Below, piece after piece: positions 42,087 through 50,408 of a stretch of DNA of 64,000 nt; the stretch's first letter is position 1; every line of letters begins with the position of its first letter. The notes under the pieces were generated by a model that made no database searches, was not told where the DNA came from, and worked only from the letters and a program-made list of their open reading frames with translations. The position numbers and the translations under genes are program-made. Source of the stretch: Pirellulales bacterium (GTDB lineage: Bacteria; Planctomycetota; Planctomycetia; Pirellulales; Thermoguttaceae); assembly GCA_016931995.1 (NCBI GenBank), contig JAFGDS010000069.1, forward strand, positions 1 to 64,000. The letters are read 5' to 3'.

Positions 42087-42965
42087 GTGCACGAAGCCAT
42101 CGAGAAAGCCAACGTTCTGATCGAGGCCCTCCAGTGGATCCGCGAGTTCCGCGACAAGATCACCGTGATCAAGCTCGGCGGCAGCGTGATGGAAGACCCC
42201 CGGGCGATGGGGCACCTGCTGCTCGACGTGGTCTTCATGGAGACGGTCGGCATGAGGCCGGTGATCGTCCACGGCGGGGGCGCGGAGATCAGCCGGGCGA
42301 TGACCGACGCCGGCATCGAGCCGCGATTCGTCCAGGGCCGACGCTACACCGACGACGCCACGCTGGCCATTGTCGAGCGGGTGCTCGGCTACCAGATCAA
42401 CGAACGCCTGGCCGCGCAGATTGAAGAACTGGGCGGCCGGGCGAAGCCGCTGAACTTCCGCACGCAAAACGTGCTTTTCGGCGAGCGGATCGCGTTGGCC
42501 GACGACGCGGGCGAGCCCGTCGACCTGGGCCACGTCGGCCGCGTCACCCGGGTCGATGCCGACGCGATCGTTCGCCTGTGTTGCGAAGGCGTCGTGCCGG
42601 TCATCCCATCGCTGTGTTTGGACGAGAACGGCGACAAATTGAACGTCAACGCCGACACGGCGGCCAACACCGTGGCCGAACGGCTCCACGCCGAGAAGCT
42701 TGTGTTCCTAAGCGACGTCAACGGCGTGCGCCGCGACCGCGAGGACCCCGATTCCCTGGTGCACACGCTCAGCGTGGCGGAAGCCCGAGAGCTGATCAAC
42801 TCCGGCGCGATCGAGGCCGGCATGATTCCCAAGGTGCAGGCGTGCCTCGACACCGTCCAGCGCGGCGTCCGCAAGGTCCACATCATCGACGGCCGCTTGC
42901 GCCATTCGCTTTTGCTGGAAATCTACACGAGCAAGGGCGTGGGGACGGAAATTATACGGAAGTAA
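42087..42965 (+). CDS. argB: Acetylglutamate kinase
   Basis: 292 residues from GTG 42087 ([15 protein letters not shown], the family start). KLGGS at 29-33 and [15 protein letters not shown] are the nucleotide and substrate loops; [14 protein letters not shown] and GGMIPK-type [11 protein letters not shown] complete the signature. It phosphorylates N-acetylglutamate in arginine synthesis. The N-terminal helix ([20 protein letters not shown]) is of the type that permits hexamers with arginine feedback. argD, which acts two steps later, follows after 241 bases containing repeat elements; the intermediate argC is not here. Confidence 0.92.
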   Translation: MHEAIEKANVLIEALQWIREFRDKITVIKLGGSVMEDPRAMGHLLLDVVFMETVGMRPVIVHGGGAEISRAMTDAGIEPRFVQGRRYTDDATLAIVERVLGYQINERLAAQIEELGGRAKPLNFRTQNVLFGERIALADDAGEPVDLGHVGRVTRVDADAIVRLCCEGVVPVIPSLCLDENGDKLNVNADTAANTVAERLHAEKLVFLSDVNGVRRDREDPDSLVHTLSVAEARELINSGAIEAGMIPKVQACLDTVQRGVRKVHIIDGRLRHSLLLEIYTSKGVGTEIIRK

Positions 42966-43015
42966 GAGGACAAGGAAACGGTTGTCGTGAGTGAACCGCC
43001 GTGTCCGGCGGCGTG

Positions 43016-43140
43016 TCATCCCGAGCGCGGTGAAGGATCTCGAACGAGCGAAATCGACGAGATCCTTCGCTGCGCTCGGGATGACGCACAAGCCAGATCC
43101 TTCGCTCAGGATGACGAACGACCGCTCAGGATGACGAACG
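43016..43140. repeat. Composite REP-like element between argB and argD
   Basis: A full copy of the GAGCGAAGCGAAGGATC family at 43016-43086 (TCATCCCGAGCGCGGTGAAG ... CTTCGCTGCGCTCGGGATGA) is followed by truncated pieces. The end unit CGCTCAGGATGACGAACGAC then occurs twice in tandem (about 43102-43141). This shows local duplication of one element end. It lies inside the presumed argB-argD transcript. Confidence 0.78.
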
Positions 43141-43170
43141 ACGTGGGCAGGCCCCACGGGCAGCGAACTT

Positions 43171-43194
43171 GTAGGAGGCGACTCCCGTCGCCGA
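43171..43194. repeat. Hairpin GTAGGAGGCGACTCCCGTCGCCGA, overlapping the argD ribosome site
   Basis: GGAGGCGACTCC contains a short stem (GGAG/CTCC) and GGCGACTCCCGTCGCC a larger one. The downstream edge runs into GAGGGAGGATTATC, the ribosome-binding region of argD. The same 22-base core recurs at 56371-56394. Folding could modulate argD translation. Confidence 0.6.
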
Positions 43195-43206
43195 GGGAGG
43201 ATTATC

Positions 43207-44409
43207 GTGGACCCCAACGTCCCGCTCAATTCGGAAGACACGATCAAGCTGTTCGACCAATACGTCATTCCCAACTACGGCCGCTACCCGCTGGCGCTCG
43301 TGCGCGGCGAGGGCTCGTTCGTCTGGGACGCCGAGGGAAACCGCTATCTCGACCTGTTTCCCGGCTGGGGGTGCAACCTGCTGGGGCACTGCCCGCCGCG
43401 CGTGGTCGAGGCCGTTCGCGACCAACTCGGCCGGCTCATCCACGTGCCCAACACGTGGCACACCGAGGCCCAAGGCCAATGGGCGAAGATGCTCTCCGAG
43501 CGGAGCTTCGGCGGCAAGGCGTTCTTCTGCAACTCGGGCACGGAGGCCAACGAGGCGGCCATCAAGCTTGCCCGGCTGCACACGCCCAAGTCGCGTTACA
43601 AGATCATCACCTTCTCCGGCGGTTTCCACGGCCGGACGCTCGGCAGCACGTCGGCCACGGCGCAACCGAAGTACCACGAGGGGCTCGGCCCGCTCGTGGC
43701 CGGATTCGTCTATGCCCCCTACGGCGACCTGGACGAGACCGCGCGGCTGGTGGACAACGAGACGGCCGCCATCATGGTCGAGCCGATCCAGGGCGAGGGC
43801 GGCGTGGTCATCCCGCCCGACGGCTTCCTGGCCGGCCTGCGGCGCCTGGCCGACGAGAACGATCTATTGCTGATCTTCGACGAGGTGCAAAGCGGCTTCG
43901 GGCGCACGGGCGACTGGTTCGCCTACCAGCATTTCGGCGTCACGCCCGACGTGATGACGCTGGCCAAGGCCCTGTGCGGCGGGCTGGCCGGCGCGGCCAT
44001 GCTCACCACGGCCGAGATCGCCCCGAGCCTGCGGCCGGGCATGCACGCCGCCACGTTCGGCGGCAATCCGATCGCCGCCCGGGCGGGTATCGCCGCCATC
44101 GAGATGATCGAGGAAGAGAATCTGCTGGAAAACGCCCGCCGGGTGAGCGAAGTCTTCCGCCAGCGGCTCGAACCGCTCGCCGCGGACTGCAATCTGGTCG
44201 AGGAGGTCCGCGTGCTGGGCCTGATGATCGGGATCGAGCTGGCGGTCGAGGGCGGTCCGTTGGTCAAGGCGTGCATGGACCGCGGACTCTTGATAAACTG
44301 CACGCACGGCACCGTTTTGCGGCTGCTGCCGGCAATGATCCTGACCGAGGAGCAAGCGGCCGAGGGCTGCGACGTGCTCGTCGACGCGATCCGGAGTCAC
44401 ACCGCATAA
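43207..44409 (+). CDS. argD: Acetylornithine aminotransferase (class III aminotransferase)
   Basis: 400 residues from GTG 43207 with GGGAGG eight bases upstream. PLP-binding Lys254 is in TLAKALCGG; Asp225 lies in [29 protein letters not shown] and GGFHGRTLG are typical of ArgD. It converts N-acetylglutamate semialdehyde to N-acetylornithine; it may also act on succinyldiaminopimelate in lysine synthesis. Being next to argB supports the arginine role. The UroD-family gene follows after 22 bases and may be cotranscribed. Confidence 0.9.
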   Translation: MDPNVPLNSEDTIKLFDQYVIPNYGRYPLALVRGEGSFVWDAEGNRYLDLFPGWGCNLLGHCPPRVVEAVRDQLGRLIHVPNTWHTEAQGQWAKMLSERSFGGKAFFCNSGTEANEAAIKLARLHTPKSRYKIITFSGGFHGRTLGSTSATAQPKYHEGLGPLVAGFVYAPYGDLDETARLVDNETAAIMVEPIQGEGGVVIPPDGFLAGLRRLADENDLLLIFDEVQSGFGRTGDWFAYQHFGVTPDVMTLAKALCGGLAGAAMLTTAEIAPSLRPGMHAATFGGNPIAARAGIAAIEMIEEENLLENARRVSEVFRQRLEPLAADCNLVEEVRVLGLMIGIELAVEGGPLVKACMDRGLLINCTHGTVLRLLPAMILTEEQAAEGCDVLVDAIRSHTA

Positions 44410-44431
44410 CGTCCAGTTGAGAGGAGACCGC

Positions 44432-45670
44432 ATGACGCCGCGCGAGCGCGTGTTGGCTGCACTGAATCATCAAGAGCCGGATCGGGTGCCCATCGACTTT
44501 GGCGGGCATCGTTCGTCGGGCATCGCGGCCCTGGCGTATCCGAAGCTCCGCGCGGCCTTGGGCCTTGCGCCGCGGCCCATCCGCGTGTACGACCCGATCC
44601 AGCAGTTGGCCGTGATCGACGAGGACGTGCTTGAGCGATTCGGGGTGGACGCGATCGAGTTGGGCCGCGGATTCGCCACGCGGGACGAGGATTGGGTGGA
44701 TTGGCCGCTGCCCGACGGCACGCCCGCCCAGATGCCCGCCTGGACCAAGCCCGAGCGCCAAGGCAATGCCTGGGTCCTGCGGAGCCGCGGCGGCCGCGTG
44801 TTGGCCAAGATGCCCGACGGGGCGATCTACTTCGAGCAGTGCTATTGGCCCTTCCTGGAGGAGAAGGACGAGGATTTCGACCGGCTGGGCGACTATTTCG
44901 GCGAGATGATGTGGTCGGGCATCGCCTCGCCGCCCGGGCCGCTGGTCGAAGGCCCCGACGGCGACAAAATTCTCGTCGAGGGCGCCCGCCGGCTCCGCGA
45001 GCAAACCGATCGTGCCATTATCGGACTTTTCGGCGGCAATCTCCTCGAGCTGGGCCAGTGGTTCTACCGCATGGACCGCTTCCTCATGCTTCTGGCGGCC
45101 GATCCCGACCGCGCTGACAAATTCCTCGAACGGCTCGTCGAGGTCCACCTGGCCAATCTGGAACGCTACCTGAGTCTGGTCGGCCCCTATATCGACATCA
45201 TTGCCTTTGGCGACGATCTGGGGATGCAAAACGGTCCGCAGATGTCCCGGGCGATGTACGAGCGGTTGTTCAAGCCGCGGCACGCGCGGATGTGGCGCCG
45301 GGCGAAGGAACTGGCCGACGTCAAGGTGATGCTCCACTGTTGCGGCGGCGTGCGGCCGCTTATGCCGGACCTGATCGAGGCGGGCCTCGACGCGATCAAT
45401 CCCGTTCAAATCACCTGCGCCGGCATGGACCCGGCGGGCCTCAAGGCCGACTTCGGCCGCGACATCACCTTCTGGGGTGGCGGCTGCGACACCCGGCACG
45501 TCCTCTCCCACGCCGCGCCCGAGGCCATCCGCGAGCACGTCCGCGGCCTCGTGTCGATTCTCCATCCCGGCGGAGGCTTCGTCTTCCAACAGGTCCACAA
45601 CGTCCTGGCCGACGTGCCCCCGCAAAACGTCATCGCGATGTTCGACGCGGTGCGGGAGGATAGGCTGTAG
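44432..45670 (+). CDS. Uroporphyrinogen decarboxylase family protein (methyltransferase-like)
   Basis: 412 residues from ATG 44432 with AGAGGAGA upstream. MTPRERVLAALNHQEPDRVPIDFGG is the usual opening of the UroD/MtaA/CmuA superfamily. Later GDDLGMQNGPQMS, LHCCGGVRPLMPDLIEAGLDAINPVQ and GGGCDTRHVL fit methyl-corrinoid methyltransferases: HxCG and the late Cys would bind zinc. HemE itself (about 350 residues) lacks this Cys pattern. It may move methyl groups between corrinoid proteins and a thiol such as tetrahydrofolate or coenzyme; the substrate is unknown and no corrinoid protein is adjacent. Confidence 0.82.
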   Translation: MTPRERVLAALNHQEPDRVPIDFGGHRSSGIAALAYPKLRAALGLAPRPIRVYDPIQQLAVIDEDVLERFGVDAIELGRGFATRDEDWVDWPLPDGTPAQMPAWTKPERQGNAWVLRSRGGRVLAKMPDGAIYFEQCYWPFLEEKDEDFDRLGDYFGEMMWSGIASPPGPLVEGPDGDKILVEGARRLREQTDRAIIGLFGGNLLELGQWFYRMDRFLMLLAADPDRADKFLERLVEVHLANLERYLSLVGPYIDIIAFGDDLGMQNGPQMSRAMYERLFKPRHARMWRRAKELADVKVMLHCCGGVRPLMPDLIEAGLDAINPVQITCAGMDPAGLKADFGRDITFWGGGCDTRHVLSHAAPEAIREHVRGLVSILHPGGGFVFQQVHNVLADVPPQNVIAMFDAVREDRL

Positions 45671-45850
45671 CCGTAGGTCAGGCCGCGCCTGACAACACCC
45701 CCAAACCGTATTCCTTGCGCGCGTTGTGCCGTGCGTCACAATCGTCTCTCCGCGTCTCTGCGTCTCCGCGCGAGATTGTCTGACTCCGATGATTTCGCGC
45801 GGAGACGCAGAGACGCGGAGAGGTCATTCCGAATTCAGCCTGACCTACGG
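45671..45850. repeat. Nested palindromes: outer GTAGGTCAGGC pair enclosing a 28-base hairpin pair
   Basis: Outer arms CCGTAGGTCAGGC (45671-45683) and GCCTGACCTACGG (45838-45850) are perfectly complementary. Inside, 45746-45773 (CTCTCCGCGTCTCTGCGTCT...) and 45795-45822 are a perfect 28-base inverted pair, related to the one at 63267-63335. The right outer arm includes the TAG stop of the next (minus-strand) gene. The element fills a convergent gap. Confidence 0.85.
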
Positions 45851-46324
45851 ATGACGCGGCGTGCATTTGGCCGCCTGGATATGAAGCCAGGCCAGATACC
45901 AGAAGATCGCCCCGTACACGGCCAGGACGGGAAGGTACATCTTCCCGGAAAGCCACATTGGCACGCCGACATTGAGCGCTAGCGCCGCCACGAACACGAC
46001 CCAAATGAGAGTCTTGATCGTGACGCTCCGCCACGGCGTCGCCGCGCGGTAGGTCAATACGATCGTGACGACGAACAGGGCCGCGTGGATCGCCTGGGCG
46101 AGCGTCCGCCAGTCGCGCGTGCCGGCCTCCAGCCGCCGCGCAAGGAAGAAAAGCGCTGCCAACAAGCCGAAGACGCACAGGTCGGCCACCGAGCGGAAAT
46201 GCCGCGCGAGATTCGGGTTTTTTCCCCGGCAATGGCCGCACACCCAAACGCCGCTCTCGCCGGCTTCGGGGGTGAAGGTCTTGCGACACGCGCGACAGCG
46301 AATGGCGACGGCTTGCTCGTTCAT
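45845..46324 (-). CDS. Zinc-ribbon membrane protein
   Basis: 159 residues from ATG 46324 (an upstream ATG at 46381 would translate a palindromic element and is rejected). The N-terminal zinc ribbon has CRACRKTF and CGHCRGKN (CxxC pairs, about residues 9-35). Four membrane helices follow (SVADLCVFGLLAALFFLA, AIHAALFVVTIVLTY, TLIWVVFVAALALNVGVPM, VLAVYGAIFWYLAWL). The function is unknown; zinc-ribbon-TM proteins often sit beside signalling or transport genes. The last residues (PRHP-stop) come from a repeat arm at 45838-45850. Confidence 0.7.
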   Translation of the reverse strand: MNEQAVAIRCRACRKTFTPEAGESGVWVCGHCRGKNPNLARHFRSVADLCVFGLLAALFFLARRLEAGTRDWRTLAQAIHAALFVVTIVLTYRAATPWRSVTIKTLIWVVFVAALALNVGVPMWLSGKMYLPVLAVYGAIFWYLAWLHIQAAKCTPRHP

Positions 46325-46342
46325 GCGGCGTTCCAACATGCT

Positions 46343-46432
46343 CCCCTCTCCCTTTGGGAGAGGGGCCGGGGGTGAGGGCATGGATTATGCACTTGGCCAA
46401 CGAGATCCTTCGCTTCGCTCAGGATGACGATC
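46343..46432. repeat. Two elements: CCCCTCTCCC stem-loop and a half copy of the GGATCCTTCGC family
   Basis: 46343-46365 is the perfect stem CCCCTCTCCC-TTT-GGGAGAGGGG with the flank CCGGGGGTGAGGG, matching 34323-34349. 46400-46432 (CGAGATCCTTCGCTTCGCTC, ending AGGATGACG) is the right half of the GAGCGAAGCGAAGGATC family. Both lie between the zinc-ribbon membrane gene and dxs. Confidence 0.78.
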
Positions 46433-46434
46433 GG

Positions 46435-46503
46435 GTGGCACTGCTGGCTTGTCCAGCAGTGCCGTGTCGCCTTCGCACTGCTGGACAAGCCAGCAGTGGC
46501 GCC
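46435..46503. repeat. REP-like inverted pair, CTGCTGGCTTGTCCAGCAG family (copy 3)
   Basis: Arms 46435-46462 and 46475-46503 are complementary over about 27 bases with the hallmark CTGCTGG/CCAGCAG hairpins. It ends six bases before the dxs stop at 46509, so it probably forms the 3' end of the dxs transcript. Confidence 0.85.
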
Positions 46504-46508
46504 CCGCG

Positions 46509-48416
46509 TCACGTCTGGTCGGCGGCGTCGACCAGCGCGGCCTTCGCGGCGGCCTCGTGGCAGGCGCGGACGATGCCCGGCGCGTCCAGACCCAGGTCGG
46601 CCAGCAGCTCGCGGCGGCTGCCGTGTTCGATGAATCGGTCGGGCACGCCCAGCCGATGGATGTGGCTGCTGGGATAGCCGGCGTCGCCGACCGCCTCGAG
46701 CACGGCGCTTCCGAATCCGCCCATCAGGGTGCCTTCTTCCACGGTGAGCACGAACCGGGCCGCGCGGACCGCCTCGAGGATCGTGTCCACGTCCAGCGGC
46801 TTGACGAACCGCGCGTTGATCACGGCAACGCTCACGTCCTCGGCGGCCAGCATCTCGGCGGCGGCAAGGCAATCGGGCAGAACGGCGCCACAGGCGAGGA
46901 TGAGCCCGTCCGTGCCCGGCCGGATCGGCTCCGCCCGGCCCAGCTCGATCGGCGCCACGTCGCGCGGGACGGACTGCGCAACGGCCTTCGGGTAGCGGAT
47001 CGCGGTCGGATGCTCGCAGGCCAGGGCGAACGGCGCCATCCGCGCGAGGTCTTCCGCGTCGCCGGGGGCCATGACCACCACGTTCGGAAAGGGCCGGACG
47101 AACGTGATATCGAACATCCCATGGTGCGTCGGGCCGTCGGGGCCAGTTAACCCCGCACGGTCCATCATCAGCACGACCGGCAGGTCCTGCAGGGCCACCT
47201 CCTGGAAGATCTGGTCGTACGCCCGCTGCATGAACGTGCTGTATACATCCACGATCGGGCGCATGCCCGCCTTGGCCAAGCCCGCGGCGAACGCCACGGC
47301 GTGCGATTCGCAGATGCCCACGTCGAAGAAACGGTCGGGAAACGCGTCTCGCACGGGCTCGAGCATGTTGCCCTGGCACATGGCCGCGGTGATGATCGTC
47401 ACGCGGGGGTCGGCCCGCATCGCCTCGAGCACCGCGTCGCGGACCACCTCCGTGTACGTTTTGGCCGGGTTGGTCTTGAAGGAGAGCGACCCGTTGGACC
47501 GCTCGAACGGCGCCGGCGAGTGGAACGACGTCGGGTCCTCGGCGGCCGGCTCGAAACCGTGGCCCTTCTCCGTCACCACGTGCAGCAGGACGGGCCGCTT
47601 ATAGTCGCGAGCCATGGCCAAATACTTCTGAAGCTGCGCGACGTTGTGGCCGTCGACCGGCCCGAGATAGCGGAATCCCAGTTCCTCGAAGAGCATCCCG
47701 CCCAACAAGCCCGCCTTGAAGCTGTCCTTGACCTGATTGAGAAACCGTTCGACCGGATCGCCCACCAAGGGCATTTTGGTCAGGATCCGCTGCACTTCGT
47801 TTTTCAAACCGGTATAAAACGAGGTCATCCGAAGCTGGTCGAGGTAGTCGCCCAGCGAGCCGACGCGCGGGCAGATGGACATCTTGTTGTCGTTCAATAC
47901 GACGGTCAGCTCTTTTTTGAGCCCGCCGGCGTTGTTCATCGCCTCGAAGACGATGCCCGAGGGAAACGCCCCATCGCCGATCACGGCGACGGTGTGCCGG
48001 TCGTTTCCCGGCTCGACGAGATCGTCGCCGCAACGCAGGCCCAGGGCCGTGGCCACGCTGCAGCCGGCGTGCCCGGTCATAAACAGGTCGTAGGGGCTTT
48101 CGGCCGGATTGGGATAGCCCATCAGCCCGCCCTTCGCGCGGATCGTGTCGAACCGCGGATACCGCCCGGTGAGCATTTTGTGTGGATAGATCTGGTGGCC
48201 GGTGTCCCAGATGAGCCGGTCGCGGCGGAAGTCGAAGGTGGTGTGCAGGGCAATCGCCAGTTCGATCACGCCCAAATTCGACGCGAAATGGGCGCTGCGG
48301 CGCGAGGCCACGCGGCAGAGGGCCTCGCGCATCTCGGCGGCCAGTTGGACGAGCTGTTTCGCCGAGAAACTGCCCAGGTCGCGCGGCGATTGGATCGTGG
48401 CCAAGAGTCCGTCCAT
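46509..48416 (-). CDS. dxs: 1-deoxy-D-xylulose-5-phosphate synthase
   Basis: 635 residues. The thiamine diphosphate motif is GDGAFPSGIVFEAMNN followed by LNDNKMSI. HFASNLGVIELAIALH and DRLIWDTGHQIYPHKMLTGR form the N-terminal pocket. EKGHGFEPAAEDPTSFH lies before the pyrimidine-binding domain, where YSTFMQRAYDQIFQEVALQ and MDRAGLTGPDGPTHHG are diagnostic for DXS. It condenses pyruvate and glyceraldehyde 3-phosphate, the first step of the MEP isoprenoid route. Its ATG overlaps the ispA stop by one base (TGATG), so translation is coupled in xseB-ispA-dxs. Confidence 0.95.
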   Translation of the reverse strand: MDGLLATIQSPRDLGSFSAKQLVQLAAEMREALCRVASRRSAHFASNLGVIELAIALHTTFDFRRDRLIWDTGHQIYPHKMLTGRYPRFDTIRAKGGLMGYPNPAESPYDLFMTGHAGCSVATALGLRCGDDLVEPGNDRHTVAVIGDGAFPSGIVFEAMNNAGGLKKELTVVLNDNKMSICPRVGSLGDYLDQLRMTSFYTGLKNEVQRILTKMPLVGDPVERFLNQVKDSFKAGLLGGMLFEELGFRYLGPVDGHNVAQLQKYLAMARDYKRPVLLHVVTEKGHGFEPAAEDPTSFHSPAPFERSNGSLSFKTNPAKTYTEVVRDAVLEAMRADPRVTIITAAMCQGNMLEPVRDAFPDRFFDVGICESHAVAFAAGLAKAGMRPIVDVYSTFMQRAYDQIFQEVALQDLPVVLMMDRAGLTGPDGPTHHGMFDITFVRPFPNVVVMAPGDAEDLARMAPFALACEHPTAIRYPKAVAQSVPRDVAPIELGRAEPIRPGTDGLILACGAVLPDCLAAAEMLAAEDVSVAVINARFVKPLDVDTILEAVRAARFVLTVEEGTLMGGFGSAVLEAVGDAGYPSSHIHRLGVPDRFIEHGSRRELLADLGLDAPGIVRACHEAAAKAALVDAADQT

Positions 48417-49312
48417 CAGCGATTCCTTTCCAGGACAAAACCCGCCAGGGCCTCCAGCGGCGCGGTGCCCGGACCAAAGTCCGCCAAAGCCGCGCGCGCC
48501 TCGTCGACCAACCGCCGCGCGCGGGCGCGGCTGGCGTCGATGCCCAGCACGCCGGGGAACGTCAACTTGCCGTGATCCACGTCCTTGCCCACCCGCTTGC
48601 CCAGGACCTCTCCCGCGCCCTCAACGTCCAAAAGATCGTCAACGATCTGGAAGGCCAAGCCCACCGCGCGGCTGTAGCGCGCCAGGGCGGCGTGTTGCGA
48701 GGGCTTGGCCTTGGCCACGAGCGCGCCCAGGCGGAGCGAGACGCCGAAAAGCGAGCCGGTCTTCCGCCGGTGAATGGCCTCGAGCACGGCGAGGTCGGCG
48801 CCGGGTCGCGGTCCATCCACGTCGTCGGCCTGCCCGCCCACAAGCTGCTCCGCGCCGGCGGCCTCGGCCAGCGCGGCGCAGCATGACGCCACAACCGCGG
48901 CCGGCGCGTCCATCGCGGCCAGCGTCTGGAAAGCCAGCGTCAGGAGGGCGTCGCCCGCCAGGATGGCCATGGCTTCGCCAAAAACCTTGTGGCAGGTGGG
49001 CCGGCCGCGCCGCAGATCGTCGTCGTCCATCGCTGGCAGATCGTCGTGGATGAGCGAGTAGGCGTGGACCATCTCGACCGCGCAAGCGGCCGGCATCGCT
49101 TGCGCGGACGACCCCTCGCACGCCTCGGCCGCCATGAGCACCAGCATCGGCCGCAGCCGCTTGCCCGGGGCCAACAGGCCGTAATGCATTGCCTCGCGAA
49201 GCCGCCGCGGACAACCGTCGCCCCGCGGCAGCGCGGCCTCGAGGGCCCGGTCGACCCGCGGGCGGACTCGCTCGGTATAATGGACCAGCAAATCCTGCAA
49301 GGTCTCGGTCAT
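48416..49312 (-). CDS. ispA: Polyprenyl synthetase (farnesyl/geranylgeranyl diphosphate synthase)
   Basis: 298 residues from ATG 49312. The first Asp-rich motif is DDLPAMDDDDLRRG (90-103, with the type II insertion DDxxxxD), the second is DDLLD with VDHGK. GKRLRP is the IPP-binding start. Chain length cannot be fixed from the motif by eye; the ispA slot in the xseB-ispA-dxs operon suggests farnesyl diphosphate, but GGPP is possible. The stop overlaps the dxs start, and the start is 11 bases after the xseB stop. Confidence 0.9.
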   Translation of the reverse strand: MTETLQDLLVHYTERVRPRVDRALEAALPRGDGCPRRLREAMHYGLLAPGKRLRPMLVLMAAEACEGSSAQAMPAACAVEMVHAYSLIHDDLPAMDDDDLRRGRPTCHKVFGEAMAILAGDALLTLAFQTLAAMDAPAAVVASCCAALAEAAGAEQLVGGQADDVDGPRPGADLAVLEAIHRRKTGSLFGVSLRLGALVAKAKPSQHAALARYSRAVGLAFQIVDDLLDVEGAGEVLGKRVGKDVDHGKLTFPGVLGIDASRARARRLVDEARAALADFGPGTAPLEALAGFVLERNR

Positions 49313-49322
49313 TCCCTCAATT

Positions 49323-49709
49323 TTAGAACAACTCCCCTGGCTCGTCCACGGGGGGGCCACCTTCCTGGTGGTTCGGCTCTCCATATCCCTCGGGTTTCGA
49401 CGGCGCGGAGCGCCGGCGGCTCCGCCCGGCGGCCTTTTCCTCGAGCGTGTCCGGATTCTCGGCGAGCGGGCTGGTGATCGGACGGCCCTCGGCGTCGATC
49501 CCGTCGAGGATCTCGATCCGCCGCTCCGCGCGGTTGAGAAGACCGCCGGCATGGCGCAACAGCTTGACCCCTTCCTCGTAACGAGCCAAGGAGTCCTCCA
49601 ACGGAAGTCTTCCTTCCTCCAGTTCGTGCACAATCGCCTCCAGACGCGCCAGCGCGTCTTCAAAGCTCAGCGCTTCCGGTCCTTCCGGCGATGGGGTCTT
49701 TTTAGCCAT
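49323..49709 (-). CDS. xseB: Exodeoxyribonuclease VII small subunit
   Basis: 128 residues, longer than E. coli XseB (80). The family core is LSFEDALARLEAIVHELEEG, then LEDSLARYEEGVKLLRHAG, ending with AERRIEIL (about 15-70). The remaining 55 residues are a charged, disordered tail (SRRRSAPSKPEGYGEPNH). It forms the multi-subunit small chain for XseA, which degrades single-stranded DNA. xseA is not in the window. It is the first gene of the xseB-ispA-dxs operon. Confidence 0.88.
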   Translation of the reverse strand: MAKKTPSPEGPEALSFEDALARLEAIVHELEEGRLPLEDSLARYEEGVKLLRHAGGLLNRAERRIEILDGIDAEGRPITSPLAENPDTLEEKAAGRSRRRSAPSKPEGYGEPNHQEGGPPVDEPGELF

Positions 49710-49752
49710 GGAACGATTATCCCTTGAGATGTTGTGAACTTGGCCGCGTTTC

Positions 49753-49774
49753 GCACTGGCATAGCCGGTGCCAC
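49753..49774. repeat. Single degenerate arm of the CACTGGC...GCCAGTG family
   Basis: GCACTGGCATAGCCGGTGCC-type hairpin 44 bases upstream of xseB (minus strand start 49709). No second arm is found, so this is a half or decayed copy. Confidence 0.6.
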
Positions 49775-49829
49775 TCTACGCCGTTAACCCTTCCACGGCT
49801 ATCATGAAAGCCCTATTGTTTGGTGCGTT

Positions 49830-50062
49830 TCGCGGGCCGTTACCCCGAAGGGGTTTCCTAGGTTAGCCCAGGGTTGCGGCGCGAGCCGCTACCCTGGGTC
49901 AACGGGCCACAAGATTTCGTTCAACCCTGAAAGGGTTGCACAAGGCGTCGGCCACGAAATCCCGTTGGGGTTTCTCGCGGGGTCGGCCTCGCGACCCCAG
50001 GGTAGCCGCCTTCGGCGTCAACCCTGTGCTAACCTCCGGAGCCCCTTCGGGGCAAATGTCCG
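49830..50062. repeat. Composite palindromic element, CCCAGGGTTGCGGCG / AACCCTGAAAGGG type
   Basis: About 230 bases of clustered imperfect palindromes: TTAGCCCAGGGTTGC and CTACCCTGGG pair across GCGAGCCG; GTTCAACCCTGAAAGGGTTG contains a self-complementary core (AACCCTGAAAGGGTT); CGACCCCAGGGTAGCCGCC with CGGCGTCAACCCTG and GAGCCCCTTCGGGGC (a hairpin) end it. It dominates the 699-base divergent gap (49710-50408), where no gene is visible. Confidence 0.7.
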
Positions 50063-50276
50063 GCATCGCGTCTGTCAGTTGTCCAAGAACACGGCGTGGA
50101 GTGGCACACGTGCGGGAGCCTCGCCCTCTGGGAAACCGCACTGCTGGACAAGCCGTCAGCGGCACACCCTGCTACCCTTGTACCCGATTCTCCCCCCGGG
50201 ACAAGTAGGGAGGTTGTCGAAGCCGTGGCGTTTGTTTCTACTGGGAGAGAGGGTTTTCACCGTCATTCCCGTCCTT

Positions 50277-50339
50277 GTCATTCTGATCGCAGCGAAGAAT
50301 CCGGCGCGACGAGCCCCTTCGCTTTGCTCAGGGTGACGG
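50277..50339. repeat. Degenerate GAGCGAAGCGAAGGATC family element
   Basis: GTCCTTGTCATTCTGATCGC and CGCTTTGCTCAGGGTGACGG are decayed ends of the family. It ends about 70 bases before the start of the TIM-barrel gene. Confidence 0.6.
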
Positions 50340-50408
50340 TGGTCGGCGTTTTCCAAATCGACTCGGACTTGCTTTTTGCCCCCTTCCACCGTAACGAGGA
50401 GAACCGCC

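Noticed and set aside
43016-43141. CRISPR array
   Set aside because: Repeats are few, unequal and palindromic with no constant spacers, and the same units are scattered through the window; no cas gene is present.
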